Shown here one piece after another: positions 58,124 to 64,000 of a stretch of DNA of 64,000 bases. The position numbers and the translations under genes are program-made. The notes under the pieces are model-generated. The model saw only the letters and a program-made list of their open reading frames with translations. It was not told the origin of the DNA and ran no database searches. The first letter of the stretch is position 1. Each line of letters begins with the position of its first letter. This stretch comes from Dasania sp. GY-MA-18 (lineage in GTDB: Bacteria > Pseudomonadota > Gammaproteobacteria > Pseudomonadales > Dasaniaceae), in NCBI RefSeq assembly GCF_024734385.1, contig NZ_JANHAP010000008.1, positions 160,196 through 224,195 on the forward strand, in the 5' to 3' direction.

Positions 58124-58588
58124 ATGAGTAATCATACTGTTACCGCCCGCTACCTTAGCGACTTTTTAAACCAGCACATGGAAATGGCCCAGCATATGGA
58201 CATGAAAGTGCAACACTACAATGGTGATTGCCTAGCCCTGTCTATTGCCTTAAAACCTTCTCTTAATGATAAGCTCACCGCCTGGGGCGGCAGCCTGTAT
58301 GGCCTTTGTGTGATGGCTGGCTGGGGCATGTATTACCTCAAATGCCGGGAGCAGGGCATCAACCCCAATATAGTCGTTAGCCATGGCGAGATAGATTACC
58401 TAGCCCCCGTGGCCGATGAGTTAATTGTGGCGCTATGCCATGGGCAGGCTATAGATTGGAGCAGTGTTTTTGCCCGTGTGCGCAGCCACGGCAAGGCTAC
58501 GGTGGCGTTAACGGCTACGGTAAACAGCGCGGGTTCAACAGCGGTCACTTTTAAGGGCCGCTATACTTTGGTCGGCATAAAAAAATAA
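58124..58588 (+). CDS. YiiD C-terminal-type thioesterase domain protein
   Basis: About 154 aa from ATG 58124 (a GTG at 58118, right after the meaB stop, is also possible). The hotdog-like pattern LKPSLNDKLTAWGGSLYGLC, then VVSHGEIDYLAPVADEL and ALTATVNSAGSTAVTFKGRY matches the putative thioesterase domain found at the C-terminus of YiiD. It may hydrolyse stalled acyl-CoA intermediates of the pathway; that is inferred from operon position only. Confidence 0.82.
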   Translation: MSNHTVTARYLSDFLNQHMEMAQHMDMKVQHYNGDCLALSIALKPSLNDKLTAWGGSLYGLCVMAGWGMYYLKCREQGINPNIVVSHGEIDYLAPVADELIVALCHGQAIDWSSVFARVRSHGKATVALTATVNSAGSTAVTFKGRYTLVGIKK

Positions 58589-59125
58589 TCATCAGCCCGC
58601 CACTGGCAAAATGATCAAAATAGGCTAGCGGTGCTACCCAATTGTACCTTTGGTAACGCCCACCAAGCTTTTCTGTGTGCTTGGGTTACGGCTCAAAATA
58701 GTAGCCCGTCAGTCGCCACTAACCCCAAGCTCAAGGTTTTATGCACATTTTGGCGTTTATGTGAAATATTCACATATACCGGGGCTTAAATTACTGTATA
58801 TGCATACAAAATAATGTAAGTGATTGATTTATAAGGCTTTAATTTGCTGGTTAAAAAATAAACAATCTGTCTTGGCGTTTGTTATATGGGGCCTATATGA
58901 ATTTTTTATGACCTTATCCACTAACTTATCCACAGATTTTGTGGATAAATACGTACAAGCCCCATATAGCTGGTGCTTATTAAGGCAGGGTCAAGAATGA
59001 TATTAAAAGTATAAATAAAGTGATCATAAATTGGCGCTTTTAAGCAGCTCTTGAGCCGGTATAATGCGCTACCCATGACAAAAATGTGTCAACAAATAGC
59101 GCAATGGCCTACACGAGGAACAAAC
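58589..59125. other. Origin-like intergenic region upstream of dut
   Basis: 537 bases without a supported gene. In order: a possible weak hairpin near 58670, a 19-base dyad TATGTGAA-ATA-TTCACATA (58758-58776), an A/T-rich stretch (about 58780-58865), an inverted repeat TATATGGGGC (58883-58892) / GCCCCATATA (58959-58968), and inside that repeat three DnaA-box-like nonamers. The dUTPase ribosome-binding site lies at about 59115. Confidence 0.7.
58914..58948. promoter_or_regulatory. Cluster of three DnaA boxes
   Basis: TTATCCACT (58914-58922), perfect TTATCCACA (58926-58934) and its reverse TGTGGATAA (58940-58948), all within 35 bases. The consensus DnaA box is TTATNCACA. The last two face each other across five bases, forming a dyad. 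They may serve a replication-linked promoter for dut, DnaA titration, or a replication origin of something other than the main chromosome. Confidence 0.7.
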
Positions 59126-59755
59126 ATGAAGCAAGCGTTTATCACCATGCTCAACATGCAAAATAAAATGAATCAAAAAGTGCATGCAGATTGGCCCGCG
59201 CAAAACTTTGAATGGTACCGTGCCACTTGGATAGAGTGCGGTGAGCTAGTAGACCACTACGGCTATAAATGGTGGAAAGCACAAGCCCCCGACATGGACC
59301 AAGTAAAGTTAGAAGTCATCGATATTTGGCATTTTGGCATGAGTGCCTTATTTAAAGGCCAAGCTATAGAGGCCATAGCCGAGGCCATGGTTGCCGAGCT
59401 AGAGGGCTATCAATACCAAAACCAAGGTGTAATCGCAGCCACCGAAGCACTGGCACAAAACAGCTTAGCGACCAAAAGCTTTTCGGTAGCCTTATTTTGG
59501 GATTTATTAAATGCCTGCGAAATGAGCTTTGACGAGCTATACCGCCAGTATGTAGGCAAAAACGTGCTCAACTTTTTTAGGCAGGATAACGGCTACAAAG
59601 ACGGCAGCTATGTAAAGCAGTGGCAGGGCCGTGAAGATAACGAGCACTTGGTAGAAATACTCAACGAGTTAGATGCCAGCGGCAACGGCTTTGCCGAGCA
59701 GGTCTACCAGGGCTTAAACCAGCGCTACCAAAACCTAGCCCTGGCGGCCACCTAG
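59126..59755 (+). CDS. Dimeric all-alpha dUTP diphosphatase
   Basis: 209 aa from ATG 59126 with GAGGAA upstream; a frame to 59051 would add 25 residues with no site. All-alpha NTP-pyrophosphatase (dUTPase_2) pattern: WYRATWIECGELVDHYGYKW (first ExxE pair) and LEVIDIWHFGMSALF (second acidic motif), then KNVLNFFRQDNGYKDGSY. It hydrolyses dUTP to dUMP, lowering uracil in DNA. The upstream DnaA-box cluster suggests cell-cycle control. Confidence 0.88.
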   Translation: MKQAFITMLNMQNKMNQKVHADWPAQNFEWYRATWIECGELVDHYGYKWWKAQAPDMDQVKLEVIDIWHFGMSALFKGQAIEAIAEAMVAELEGYQYQNQGVIAATEALAQNSLATKSFSVALFWDLLNACEMSFDELYRQYVGKNVLNFFRQDNGYKDGSYVKQWQGREDNEHLVEILNELDASGNGFAEQVYQGLNQRYQNLALAAT

Positions 59756-59858
59756 CAGCTGCTAATAATTACTGCCCATAATAACTTTAACGGCTGTACT
59801 GACTACCACCTTAATCGGCGGCTGGTGTCCAAAAACCCTGCCGCCACAGGCCACAGAT

Positions 59859-60734
59859 ATGACAGATACGGATCATCCACTCTCTACCAGCGCCTTAGCC
59901 AAGGCTTTGGCCATGTCATCACAGCAATTGTTTGGCAGCCTAAATGACTACGGCTGGATTAAGCGGGTAGACGATGCCTGGGAGCTAACCAGCAAAGGCG
60001 AGTTTGAGGGCGGCGAATATGTACATAGCAAAAAATATGGCCGCTATATCGTTTGGCCCCATAAAATTATCCAGCACCCACTATTACAGGCCATGGAAGA
60101 TAACCGCACCATTTCCGCCAAGGCCTTGGGCGAAAAACACCAGCTTAGCGCCCGCGAAGTTAACCGCGCCTTGGCCGAACTGGGCTGGATTAGGCCCAGC
60201 CCCCAAGGCTGGGAGCTAACCCGCATAGGCGAGAAAAAGGGTGGGCTGCAATTTGAAAACGAACAAAGCGGTACTTTTTATGTGCTGTGGCCGGAGCAGG
60301 TGCAAAGCGACCCACAACTACGGCAGCAGTTACATTATTTTGGCGAAGTAAACAGCGATAAACCCGCCCCCATAGGTGATGATTTATTTGCCAGCGCTAG
60401 TGATTACCCCGCATTGGATGGCCACAGCCACAAGAGCAAACCACTACTAAAAATTTGCCACTGGCTGTATACCGCAGGCTTTGCCCATGCCTGCAACCGA
60501 CGCCTGCCCTGCGAGCAAGAGCTATATGCCGATTTTTACCTGCCCAAGCACCACCTTTATATAGAGTACTGGGGGGCGGCACAAAGCGGCCATGCCCTAG
60601 CCGAAAAAATGCAACGCAAAAGCCAATACACCGCCCTAGGTTTAAAGGTGGTGGAATTAGAAACCAAAGACATCCCCCAACTTGATGCCGTGCTCACCAA
60701 AGCCCTGCGTAAACTGGGCGTAAGAGTGTATTAA
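59859..60734 (+). CDS. Winged-helix-repeat protein with nuclease-like C-terminus
   Basis: 291 aa. Residues 8-60 and 80-130 look like two repeated wHTH modules, each ending in the same W-E-L-T pattern (DDAWELTSKGEFEGGEY; QGWELTRIGEKKGGLQF). The C-terminal about 90 residues carry CEQELYADFYLPKHHLYIEYWG then KMQRKSQYTALGLKVVELE (parts shown), an E...D...E-x-W/K layout like PD-(D/E)XK or Vsr-type endonucleases. The exact role is unknown; it may be a DNA-binding nuclease. Overlaps the next gene by one base. Confidence 0.6.
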   Translation: MTDTDHPLSTSALAKALAMSSQQLFGSLNDYGWIKRVDDAWELTSKGEFEGGEYVHSKKYGRYIVWPHKIIQHPLLQAMEDNRTISAKALGEKHQLSAREVNRALAELGWIRPSPQGWELTRIGEKKGGLQFENEQSGTFYVLWPEQVQSDPQLRQQLHYFGEVNSDKPAPIGDDLFASASDYPALDGHSHKSKPLLKICHWLYTAGFAHACNRRLPCEQELYADFYLPKHHLYIEYWGAAQSGHALAEKMQRKSQYTALGLKVVELETKDIPQLDAVLTKALRKLGVRVY

Positions 60735-61117
60735 TGCTAAGCAGAAAAACCACCATCATCGCCGCCATCGCTTTCTTCTGTGTTGTTGTTATCGCCACCG
60801 GCTATGTGCTGTGGCATATGAGCACACCGCGGCAATACCAGCTAGACATTAGCAACGAAACCGATCAAGCCATTACGCAAGTCACCGTGTTTGGCATGGG
60901 CGTTTTTCACGCCCAGTCCGCCAGCGATATAGCACCGGGTCAGTTTTCCTCTATCATCGTTAACCTCAAACCCGAGGGTGACTTACGCTTTTCGGTAGAG
61001 CAGGGCTATAACAGTATCGATTATTCGCTGGCGCAAGATGTGCAGCGGCTGGAGCAATTTAAGCAATGGCTAACGGTAGAGCCGGGCAATCGCTTTATTG
61101 TTAAGGATGTGGAATAG
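60734..61117 (+). CDS. Small single-pass membrane protein, 127 aa
   Basis: N-terminal helix TTIIAAIAFFCVVVIATGYV (about 6-25) anchors a soluble beta-rich part of about 95 aa (YQLDISNETDQAITQVTVFG; FSSIIVNLKPEGDLRFSVEQ) that should be periplasmic. No enzymatic motif. The ATG overlaps the previous stop, indicating a two-gene operon. Family not recognised. A possible degenerate attC-like hairpin follows two bases after its stop. Confidence 0.65.
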   Translation: MLSRKTTIIAAIAFFCVVVIATGYVLWHMSTPRQYQLDISNETDQAITQVTVFGMGVFHAQSASDIAPGQFSSIIVNLKPEGDLRFSVEQGYNSIDYSLAQDVQRLEQFKQWLTVEPGNRFIVKDVE

Positions 61118-61118
61118 G

Positions 61119-61158
61119 GCCTAACACAGCGGCGAGTGGCGGCGCTGTAACGTTAATT
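61119..61158 (+). other. Possible degenerate attC-like element
   Basis: GCCTAAC (RYYYAAC, 61119-61125) and GTTAATT (61152-61158; one mismatch to GTTRRRY) flank a short dyad ACAGCG-N11-CGCTGT. At 40 bases it is shorter than usual attC sites. It may be a relic or simply a hairpin between genes. Confidence 0.25.
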
Positions 61159-61171
61159 GCAAGGAGGCAAT

Positions 61172-61588
61172 ATGAATACAATAAAAACTCAAGTCGTTAA
61201 AACCTTAAAGCCGGGGCAGACCGGCACCAGTCGCTTCACACGTAAATACGGCGCTCAACTTGTTGCCGTGCGCTATAGGCGTAAGCCCCTTGATAATAAA
61301 ACCTATACCACAGTAGAAATTATTGTTGATGAGCGTGAGTATGCTGGTAAAAATATAAGCCTGAAGTCTGTGCATAGTTATCAGCGTAAACAATGGGTGG
61401 CTGTACCTATAGCCTTTGATGAATTAGAGCTGCGTTACCAAGCTAAACAAATGGGTGCCCAGTGGAGTAAAAAATATAAGGTTTGGGTGCTTTTGTATCA
61501 TCAAGCGGTAGAGATGGGGATTATCCACCGGCAAAGGCCAGATGTGTTGGAATTAATTGACGATGTTGAAATTCATGGTCAGATTTGA
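61172..61588 (+). CDS. Hypothetical protein, 138 aa, accessory-type
   Basis: Starts at ATG 61172, eight bases after AAGGAGG. N-terminal LKPGQTGTSRFTRKYGAQLV and AVRYRRKPLDNKTYTTVEII read as a beta-rich basic domain; the C-terminal half (LELRYQAKQMGAQWSKKYKV) is helical. Similar proteins with a GQxGTxxFxxKYGxxLVxVRYR pattern occur on mobile and accessory DNA, from memory and unverified. The stop codon falls inside a TGGTCA-GATT-TGACCA palindrome (61576-61591), one of two direct repeats around the left edge of the cassette array. Confidence 0.6.
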   Translation: MNTIKTQVVKTLKPGQTGTSRFTRKYGAQLVAVRYRRKPLDNKTYTTVEIIVDEREYAGKNISLKSVHSYQRKQWVAVPIAFDELELRYQAKQMGAQWSKKYKVWVLLYHQAVEMGIIHRQRPDVLELIDDVEIHGQI

Positions 61589-61675
61589 CCATATGGGAGT
61601 GGCTATATTTAGACAATAAAGTATAGATTTAGACTTTTTTGCCTAGATCTATACTTTATGGTTAGATGTGACCAT
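61575..61675. repeat. Direct-repeat pair enclosing a 13-bp-arm hairpin, left of the cassette array
   Basis: An 18-base repeat ATGGTYAGATKTGACCAT occurs at 61575-61592 and 61658-61675 (two or three differences), 83 bases apart. Each has an inner TGGTYA-N4-TGACCA dyad. Between them lie perfect 13-base arms ATAAAGTATAGAT (61616-61628) and ATCTATACTTTAT (61647-61659), and two ATTTAGAC direct repeats. No attC-type RYYYAAC box lies in this interval. Confidence 0.7.
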
Positions 61676-61708
61676 TCGCTTTAATAAACTGTTAGGTGGC
61701 AAAGCACT

Positions 61709-62071
61709 ATGGAAAGAGAGTTTTATTTATTCGAAATAATCATTCTTTCGTTGTTCTTTATATCCCCGTTTATAGTGCTTATGATTTCACATATTTTCGT
61801 TTTGCCATTGTTTATCAGACGGTACAAGAAATATGAACCACACTCACTTATGAATGGGGTCGCTTGGATTGGGCTGTTTAATGGGTACAAAACATCTTCA
61901 GCTATATTTTTCTTTCTAAAACGTGAATATCTTGCCTACCCAAATGAGCTTCATAAGTTGGGCAATGCTCTTAGGTATATGTGGGCAATTCCGCTAAGTC
62001 TGCTTATATTTTGTCTGCTTTTTTTAATTGCTATATGGGGGCCATGGAGTCCGATATGTCCTACATGCTAA
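61709..62071 (+). CDS. Cassette gene 1: small multispanning membrane protein
   Basis: 120 aa. Hydrophobic helices at about 7-34 (IIILSLFFISPFIVLMISHI) and 93-112 (IPLSLLIFCLLFLIAIWGPW), with a weaker one around 45-70. A basic RRYKKYEPHS loop follows the first. No family recognised. The gene starts 11 bases after the cassette core and stops five bases before attC1, the tight packing typical of gene cassettes. Confidence 0.7.
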   Translation: MEREFYLFEIIILSLFFISPFIVLMISHIFVLPLFIRRYKKYEPHSLMNGVAWIGLFNGYKTSSAIFFFLKREYLAYPNELHKLGNALRYMWAIPLSLLIFCLLFLIAIWGPWSPICPTC

Positions 62072-62075
62072 ATGC

Positions 62076-62159
62076 ACCTAACAAGGTGGTGTTGTTCGCC
62101 ACTTCGTGGCTGGGACAGCCTACGCGTTGCTTCGGCTGCCCCAAACCACGGCGTTAGGT
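62076..62159 (+). other. attC site 1
   Basis: 84 bases from ACCTAAC (62076-62082) to GTTAGGT (62153-62159). The outer boxes are exact inverse complements, AACAAG/CGGCGTT adjoin, and the middle is an imperfect hairpin (CGCCACTTCGTGGC, GGCAGCC/GGCTGCC-type arms). Confidence 0.92.
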
Positions 62160-62172
62160 GCAAGGATAGAGC

Positions 62173-62640
62173 ATGCTATCTGAAAGTGAAATTGAACAAA
62201 GAATTCCAGTATGGAATGCTCTATCTGAGTTATTTCTAGATACGGAACTAGATGAAATTTCTCATAGGTATATAGGTAAAGTGATCTTGGAATCAGAATA
62301 TAAACCTGAAGAAATACATAATATTCTGTGGCAAGAAGTATTTCCTAGTGTAGGGGATAATCTACGGTGCGTAGCTGGTGAATGGGCTGGATTTGATTCA
62401 GATTCATTAAAAGAAAGAATTCTATCAATTATTTCTCAAGAGTCCGTCACTCTTTCCGAAAGTGGTATTATTTCGATCAACGAATTAATTAAAATAACTA
62501 AACAAGAATTATCAGGTGTTTGCCGATATCTACCAAATGATTTCAGCAAAGTTTTACTTACAGCAAGTAAAAGCGTCAAAGCTTCTACTTACTCTAAAAC
62601 AAACAAATGGCGGTTATTTCGTGCAGCACCTAACAAGTAG
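62173..62640 (+). CDS. Cassette gene 2: DUF7079-like protein
   Basis: 155 aa, acidic, soluble. The start VWNALSELFLDTELDEISHR (about 13-32) matches the W-x-A-L-S-x-L-F-L-D-T-E-L signature of the DUF7079 family, known to me mainly from scattered accessory genes. A IHNILWQEVFPSVGDNL segment follows. Function unknown. Its stop codon lies inside attC2, so the last residues (AAPNK) are encoded by the recombination site. Confidence 0.7.
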   Translation: MLSESEIEQRIPVWNALSELFLDTELDEISHRYIGKVILESEYKPEEIHNILWQEVFPSVGDNLRCVAGEWAGFDSDSLKERILSIISQESVTLSESGIISINELIKITKQELSGVCRYLPNDFSKVLLTASKSVKASTYSKTNKWRLFRAAPNK

Positions 62641-62730
62641 CGGCAACGGACTTGTAAAACTGTCACTTGTTTTGCATAAAACCCGCAAAACAAGCGCCAT
62701 TTTTACAAGCCGCTGCGCTAGGCGTTAAGT
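62628..62730 (+). other. attC site 2
   Basis: 103 bases from ACCTAAC (62628-62634) to GTTAAGT (62724-62730). The inner arms GGACTTGTAAAACT... and ...TTTTACAAGCCGCTGCGC pair over a long stem. It contains the stop codon of the gene before it and the GTG of the gene after it. Confidence 0.9.
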
Positions 62731-63364
62731 GAAAACCATGATCAAGTGCATCATTTTCGACTGTGACGGAACACTCGTAGATAGTGAATATCTTTGTAAT
62801 CTTGGCTTAGAGATTAAACTGAGAGATTACGGAGTAGAATCATCCGCTATTGATCTGATGAAGCGATTCAGAGGTGGTAAATTAGCTACCATTCTTGAAG
62901 CTATAGAATCGGAACATCAAATTAAACTAAAAGAGGACTTCGTTTCATCATACCGTTCGCTCGTTGATGAACTATTTGAGAAAGATTTAAAACCCTGTGA
63001 GGGAGTCAATACTGCACTCACAGAAATAGAATTACCAAAATGTGTCGCATCTAGCGGCCCTCTAGAAAAAATTAATAAAGCATTATCCATTTCTGGGTTA
63101 TCCAAGTACTTTAATGGAAAAATATTTAGTTCGTATGTAGTAGGTTCTTGGAAGCCTGATCCCGGAATATTTCTGCACGCAGCAAAGGAAATGGGTTTTC
63201 AACCCAAGGAATGCGCTGTAGTTGAAGATAGCCAAGCGGGTATTTCAGCAGCAAAATCTGCTGGCATGCGACCTATTTTATATGATCCAAATAACATATA
63301 TGATCACACTTTATATTCGCACACTATCAACCATATGCGGGAGCTTCAGGGTGCAATCACTTAA
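62729..63364 (+). CDS. Cassette gene 3: HAD-superfamily phosphatase
   Basis: 211 aa from GTG 62729 inside the attC core (ATG 62738 is an alternative). HAD subfamily IA, like beta-phosphoglucomutase or YieH-type phosphatases: motif I IIFDCDGTLVDSE (D11/D13), helical cap about 20-85, motif II CVASSGP (Ser), Lys in GSWKPDPGIF and motif IV VVEDSQAGISAAKSAGM. All catalytic residues are present. Substrate unknown, probably a phosphorylated sugar or metabolite. Its stop TAA lies inside attC3. Confidence 0.88.
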   Translation: MKTMIKCIIFDCDGTLVDSEYLCNLGLEIKLRDYGVESSAIDLMKRFRGGKLATILEAIESEHQIKLKEDFVSSYRSLVDELFEKDLKPCEGVNTALTEIELPKCVASSGPLEKINKALSISGLSKYFNGKIFSSYVVGSWKPDPGIFLHAAKEMGFQPKECAVVEDSQAGISAAKSAGMRPILYDPNNIYDHTLYSHTINHMRELQGAIT

Positions 63365-63448
63365 CAAGGCCATCAACCAACGCCACTTCGTGGCTGGACA
63401 GCCTAAAGCGCGCTTCGCGCACGGCTGCCGGTTATGGCGGCGTTAGGT
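63359..63448 (+). other. attC site 3
   Basis: 90 bases from ACTTAAC (63359-63365) to GTTAGGT (63442-63448), with a one-base difference between the outer boxes (T/G). Inner hairpin arms include CGCCACTTCGTGGC and GCGCGCTTCGCGC, and it resembles attC1 closely in the CACTTCGTGGCTG-GACAGCCTA part. Confidence 0.9.
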
Positions 63449-63455
63449 GTCCGTA

Positions 63456-63800
63456 ATGCGACTCACGAAAAAAGATCAATTTGATCTCATAGATCAGTTT
63501 AATTCGAGTGAACTTGAAAAAAGGTTCTCTCCGAGCAATCTGAAAGATGTCTTTAACATCACAGAAGATGAGTATTGCGAATGGGATTACTTTCGAGCAA
63601 TAGATAGTTCTGTCTACAGGCAAAAAGAAACATATGATGGCATTTATTTCATCGAGAGCAATGGAGAATGGGAGGTCTTCTGGAAAGAAAGGGGAGGCTA
63701 TTGCTTCGGCCAACATCTAAAAACTAAAAACTATAAAAAAGCTCGCAACTATCTATCTAAATTAACAATGCCATATTATATTGCTGTGCGTAAAAAATAA
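63456..63800 (+). CDS. Cassette gene 4: hypothetical protein, 114 aa
   Basis: Starts at ATG 63456 just after the cassette core (GTG 63447 is inside it). Soluble, mixed alpha/beta: LTKKDQFDLIDQFNSSELEK (N-terminal helices), then YDGIYFIESNGEWEVFWKER and a final helix KKARNYLSKL. The pattern suggests an immunity- or antitoxin-like small protein but no family is recognised. Ends eight bases before attC4. Confidence 0.65.
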   Translation: MRLTKKDQFDLIDQFNSSELEKRFSPSNLKDVFNITEDEYCEWDYFRAIDSSVYRQKETYDGIYFIESNGEWEVFWKERGGYCFGQHLKTKNYKKARNYLSKLTMPYYIAVRKK

Positions 63801-63807
63801 TGAAGGC

Positions 63808-63883
63808 ACCTAACAAAAATGGGCATAATCGCCCTACGGGCTGGACGGCTGCTGCGCAGCCGCCCATGCCATAGGCGTTGAGG
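63808..63883 (+). other. attC site 4 with atypical right box
   Basis: 76 bases from ACCTAAC (63808-63814) to GTTGAGG (63877-63883). The left box and hairpin arms (GGGCATAATCGCC; GGCTGCTGCGCAGCC) are normal, and CCATGCCATAGGC precedes GTT, but after GTT the bases differ from the expected AGGT. The site may be cut at its crossover point by an insertion. Confidence 0.8.
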
Positions 63884-63899
63884 CTGTAGAAAAACTAAT

Positions 63900-63914
63900 A
63901 AAACGCGGCGTTTT
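63900..63914. terminator. Short hairpin at the start of the insertion sequence
   Basis: AAAACGC-G-GCGTTTT followed by TTTGAT. It may stop transcription entering the transposase gene from outside, which is common near IS ends. Confidence 0.45.
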
Positions 63915-63948
63915 TTGATAAAATCTCGAACTCAAATGGAGAGAGTTC

Positions 63949-64000
63949 ATGGCTAATTTTAAACCTTACGATTACAACCAGACCTCAATGGTTGTGATTA
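63949..64000 (+). CDS. Transposase, IS1182-like (5' end only)
   Basis: ATG 63949 after GGAGAGAG. The only codons visible translate to MANFKPYDYNQTSMVVI, which matches the N-terminus of many IS1182-family DDE transposases (F-K-x-Y-x-Y-x-Q-x-x-M-V-V-I). The rest lies beyond the window. Family assignment rests on these 17 residues and is moderate. Confidence 0.6.
   Translation, partial: MANFKPYDYNQTSMVVI

Larger units (their letters stand above)
61691..63883 (+). mobile_element. Integron gene-cassette array (no integrase visible)
   Basis: Four consecutive cassettes, each with one plus-strand gene and a 3' attC: 61691-62152, 62153-62723, 62724-63441 and 63442-63877. The first boundary is a bare GTTAGGT (61691-61697) without its own attC. 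No intI-like gene lies left of it, where the integrase would be expected, so it fits a cluster of attC sites lacking integrase, or the array is interrupted. Codons and base composition are A/T-richer than in the core genome. Confidence 0.88.
63880..64000 (+). mobile_element. Left end of an IS1182-like insertion sequence (runs past the window)
   Basis: Begins at or close to GAGGCTGTAGAAAAAC, a typical IS terminal-repeat-like start, followed by a hairpin (63900-63914) and the start of a transposase gene. The right end, the target duplication and the complete transposase are outside the window, so the boundary is an estimate. Confidence 0.55.

Noticed and set aside
58589..59125. Main chromosomal origin (oriC)
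   Set aside because: Only three DnaA boxes and none of dnaA, dnaN, rpmH or gidA nearby; kept as an origin-like or regulatory site instead.
61119..61158. Rho-independent terminator after the 127-aa gene
   Set aside because: The hairpin has no T tract on the plus strand; listed as a weak attC-like element instead.

Overview
The window reads as a chromosomal segment of a free-living, probably marine gammaproteobacterium. That placement is an inference from the gene content: YoaA/TsaB, ApeB, the bacterial QTMAN-like glycosyltransferase, Rnm-YciO-ScpA-ScpB-RluB, CysB, ThrH, DUF2288, DUF6316 and VC0807-type proteins, plus REP-like palindromes. No rRNA or tRNA gene was recognised. Most of the window is ordinary core genome; the last 2.5-3 kb is accessory.

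Layout. 1-6.5 kb: housekeeping genes (the 3' part of yoaA, tsaB, uppP, aminopeptidase, tRNA-queuosine mannosyltransferase homologue, trpS). 6.6-8.3 kb: a degenerate receiver-GGDEF protein, then a minus-strand two-gene operon of unknown function behind a near-perfect Fur box; its second gene encodes only 56 aa. 8.4-17.4 kb: a same-strand run of acetate kinase, phosphoketolase, Na/Pi symporter, DUF21 membrane protein, beta-CASP nuclease and LOG-family protein, preceded by an FNR/Anr-like site, which suggests a low-oxygen carbon and phosphate module. 17.4-24 kb: leuA divergent from an Lrp-type regulator, small conserved unknowns, pdxJ, a periplasmic cyclophilin, an SH3/coiled-coil protein and a VC0807-family protein. 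24-28.7 kb: rnm, yciO, scpA, scpB, rluB. 28.8-38 kb: prohibitin, purC, a KefB-type antiporter, xthA, a yajC separated from secDF, 5'-nucleotidase, cysB and thrH.

38-49.5 kb: an LplT-like transporter; an exported three-gene module (LPP20/DUF4384 protein, lipoprotein, TPR-CHAT protease) preceded by a LuxR-type regulator; aguB; a thioesterase; a cysteine-rich lipoprotein; pabB. 49.7-58.6 kb: a complete propionyl-CoA to succinyl-CoA operon (carboxylase beta and fused biotin alpha subunits, epimerase, mutase, MeaB, a thioesterase). 58.6-59.8 kb: an origin-like intergenic region with three DnaA boxes, then an all-alpha dUTPase. 59.8-61.6 kb: unknown genes, one with a nuclease-like C-terminus.

61.7-63.9 kb: a cluster of integron gene cassettes with four attC sites and no visible integrase. 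It carries a membrane protein, a DUF7079-like protein, a HAD phosphatase and an unknown protein, and it runs into the start of an IS1182-like transposase at the window edge.

Three intergenic gaps (36.5-36.9, 37.8-38.1 and 46.4-46.8 kb) hold tandem arrays that combine the same two palindromes with different linkers. The best candidates for undescribed biology are the CHAT-lipoprotein-DUF4384 module, the cassette array with its unusual left edge, the DnaA-box region upstream of the dUTPase, the Fur-controlled pair of unknown genes, and the mutually exclusive hairpins upstream of the DUF6316 gene.
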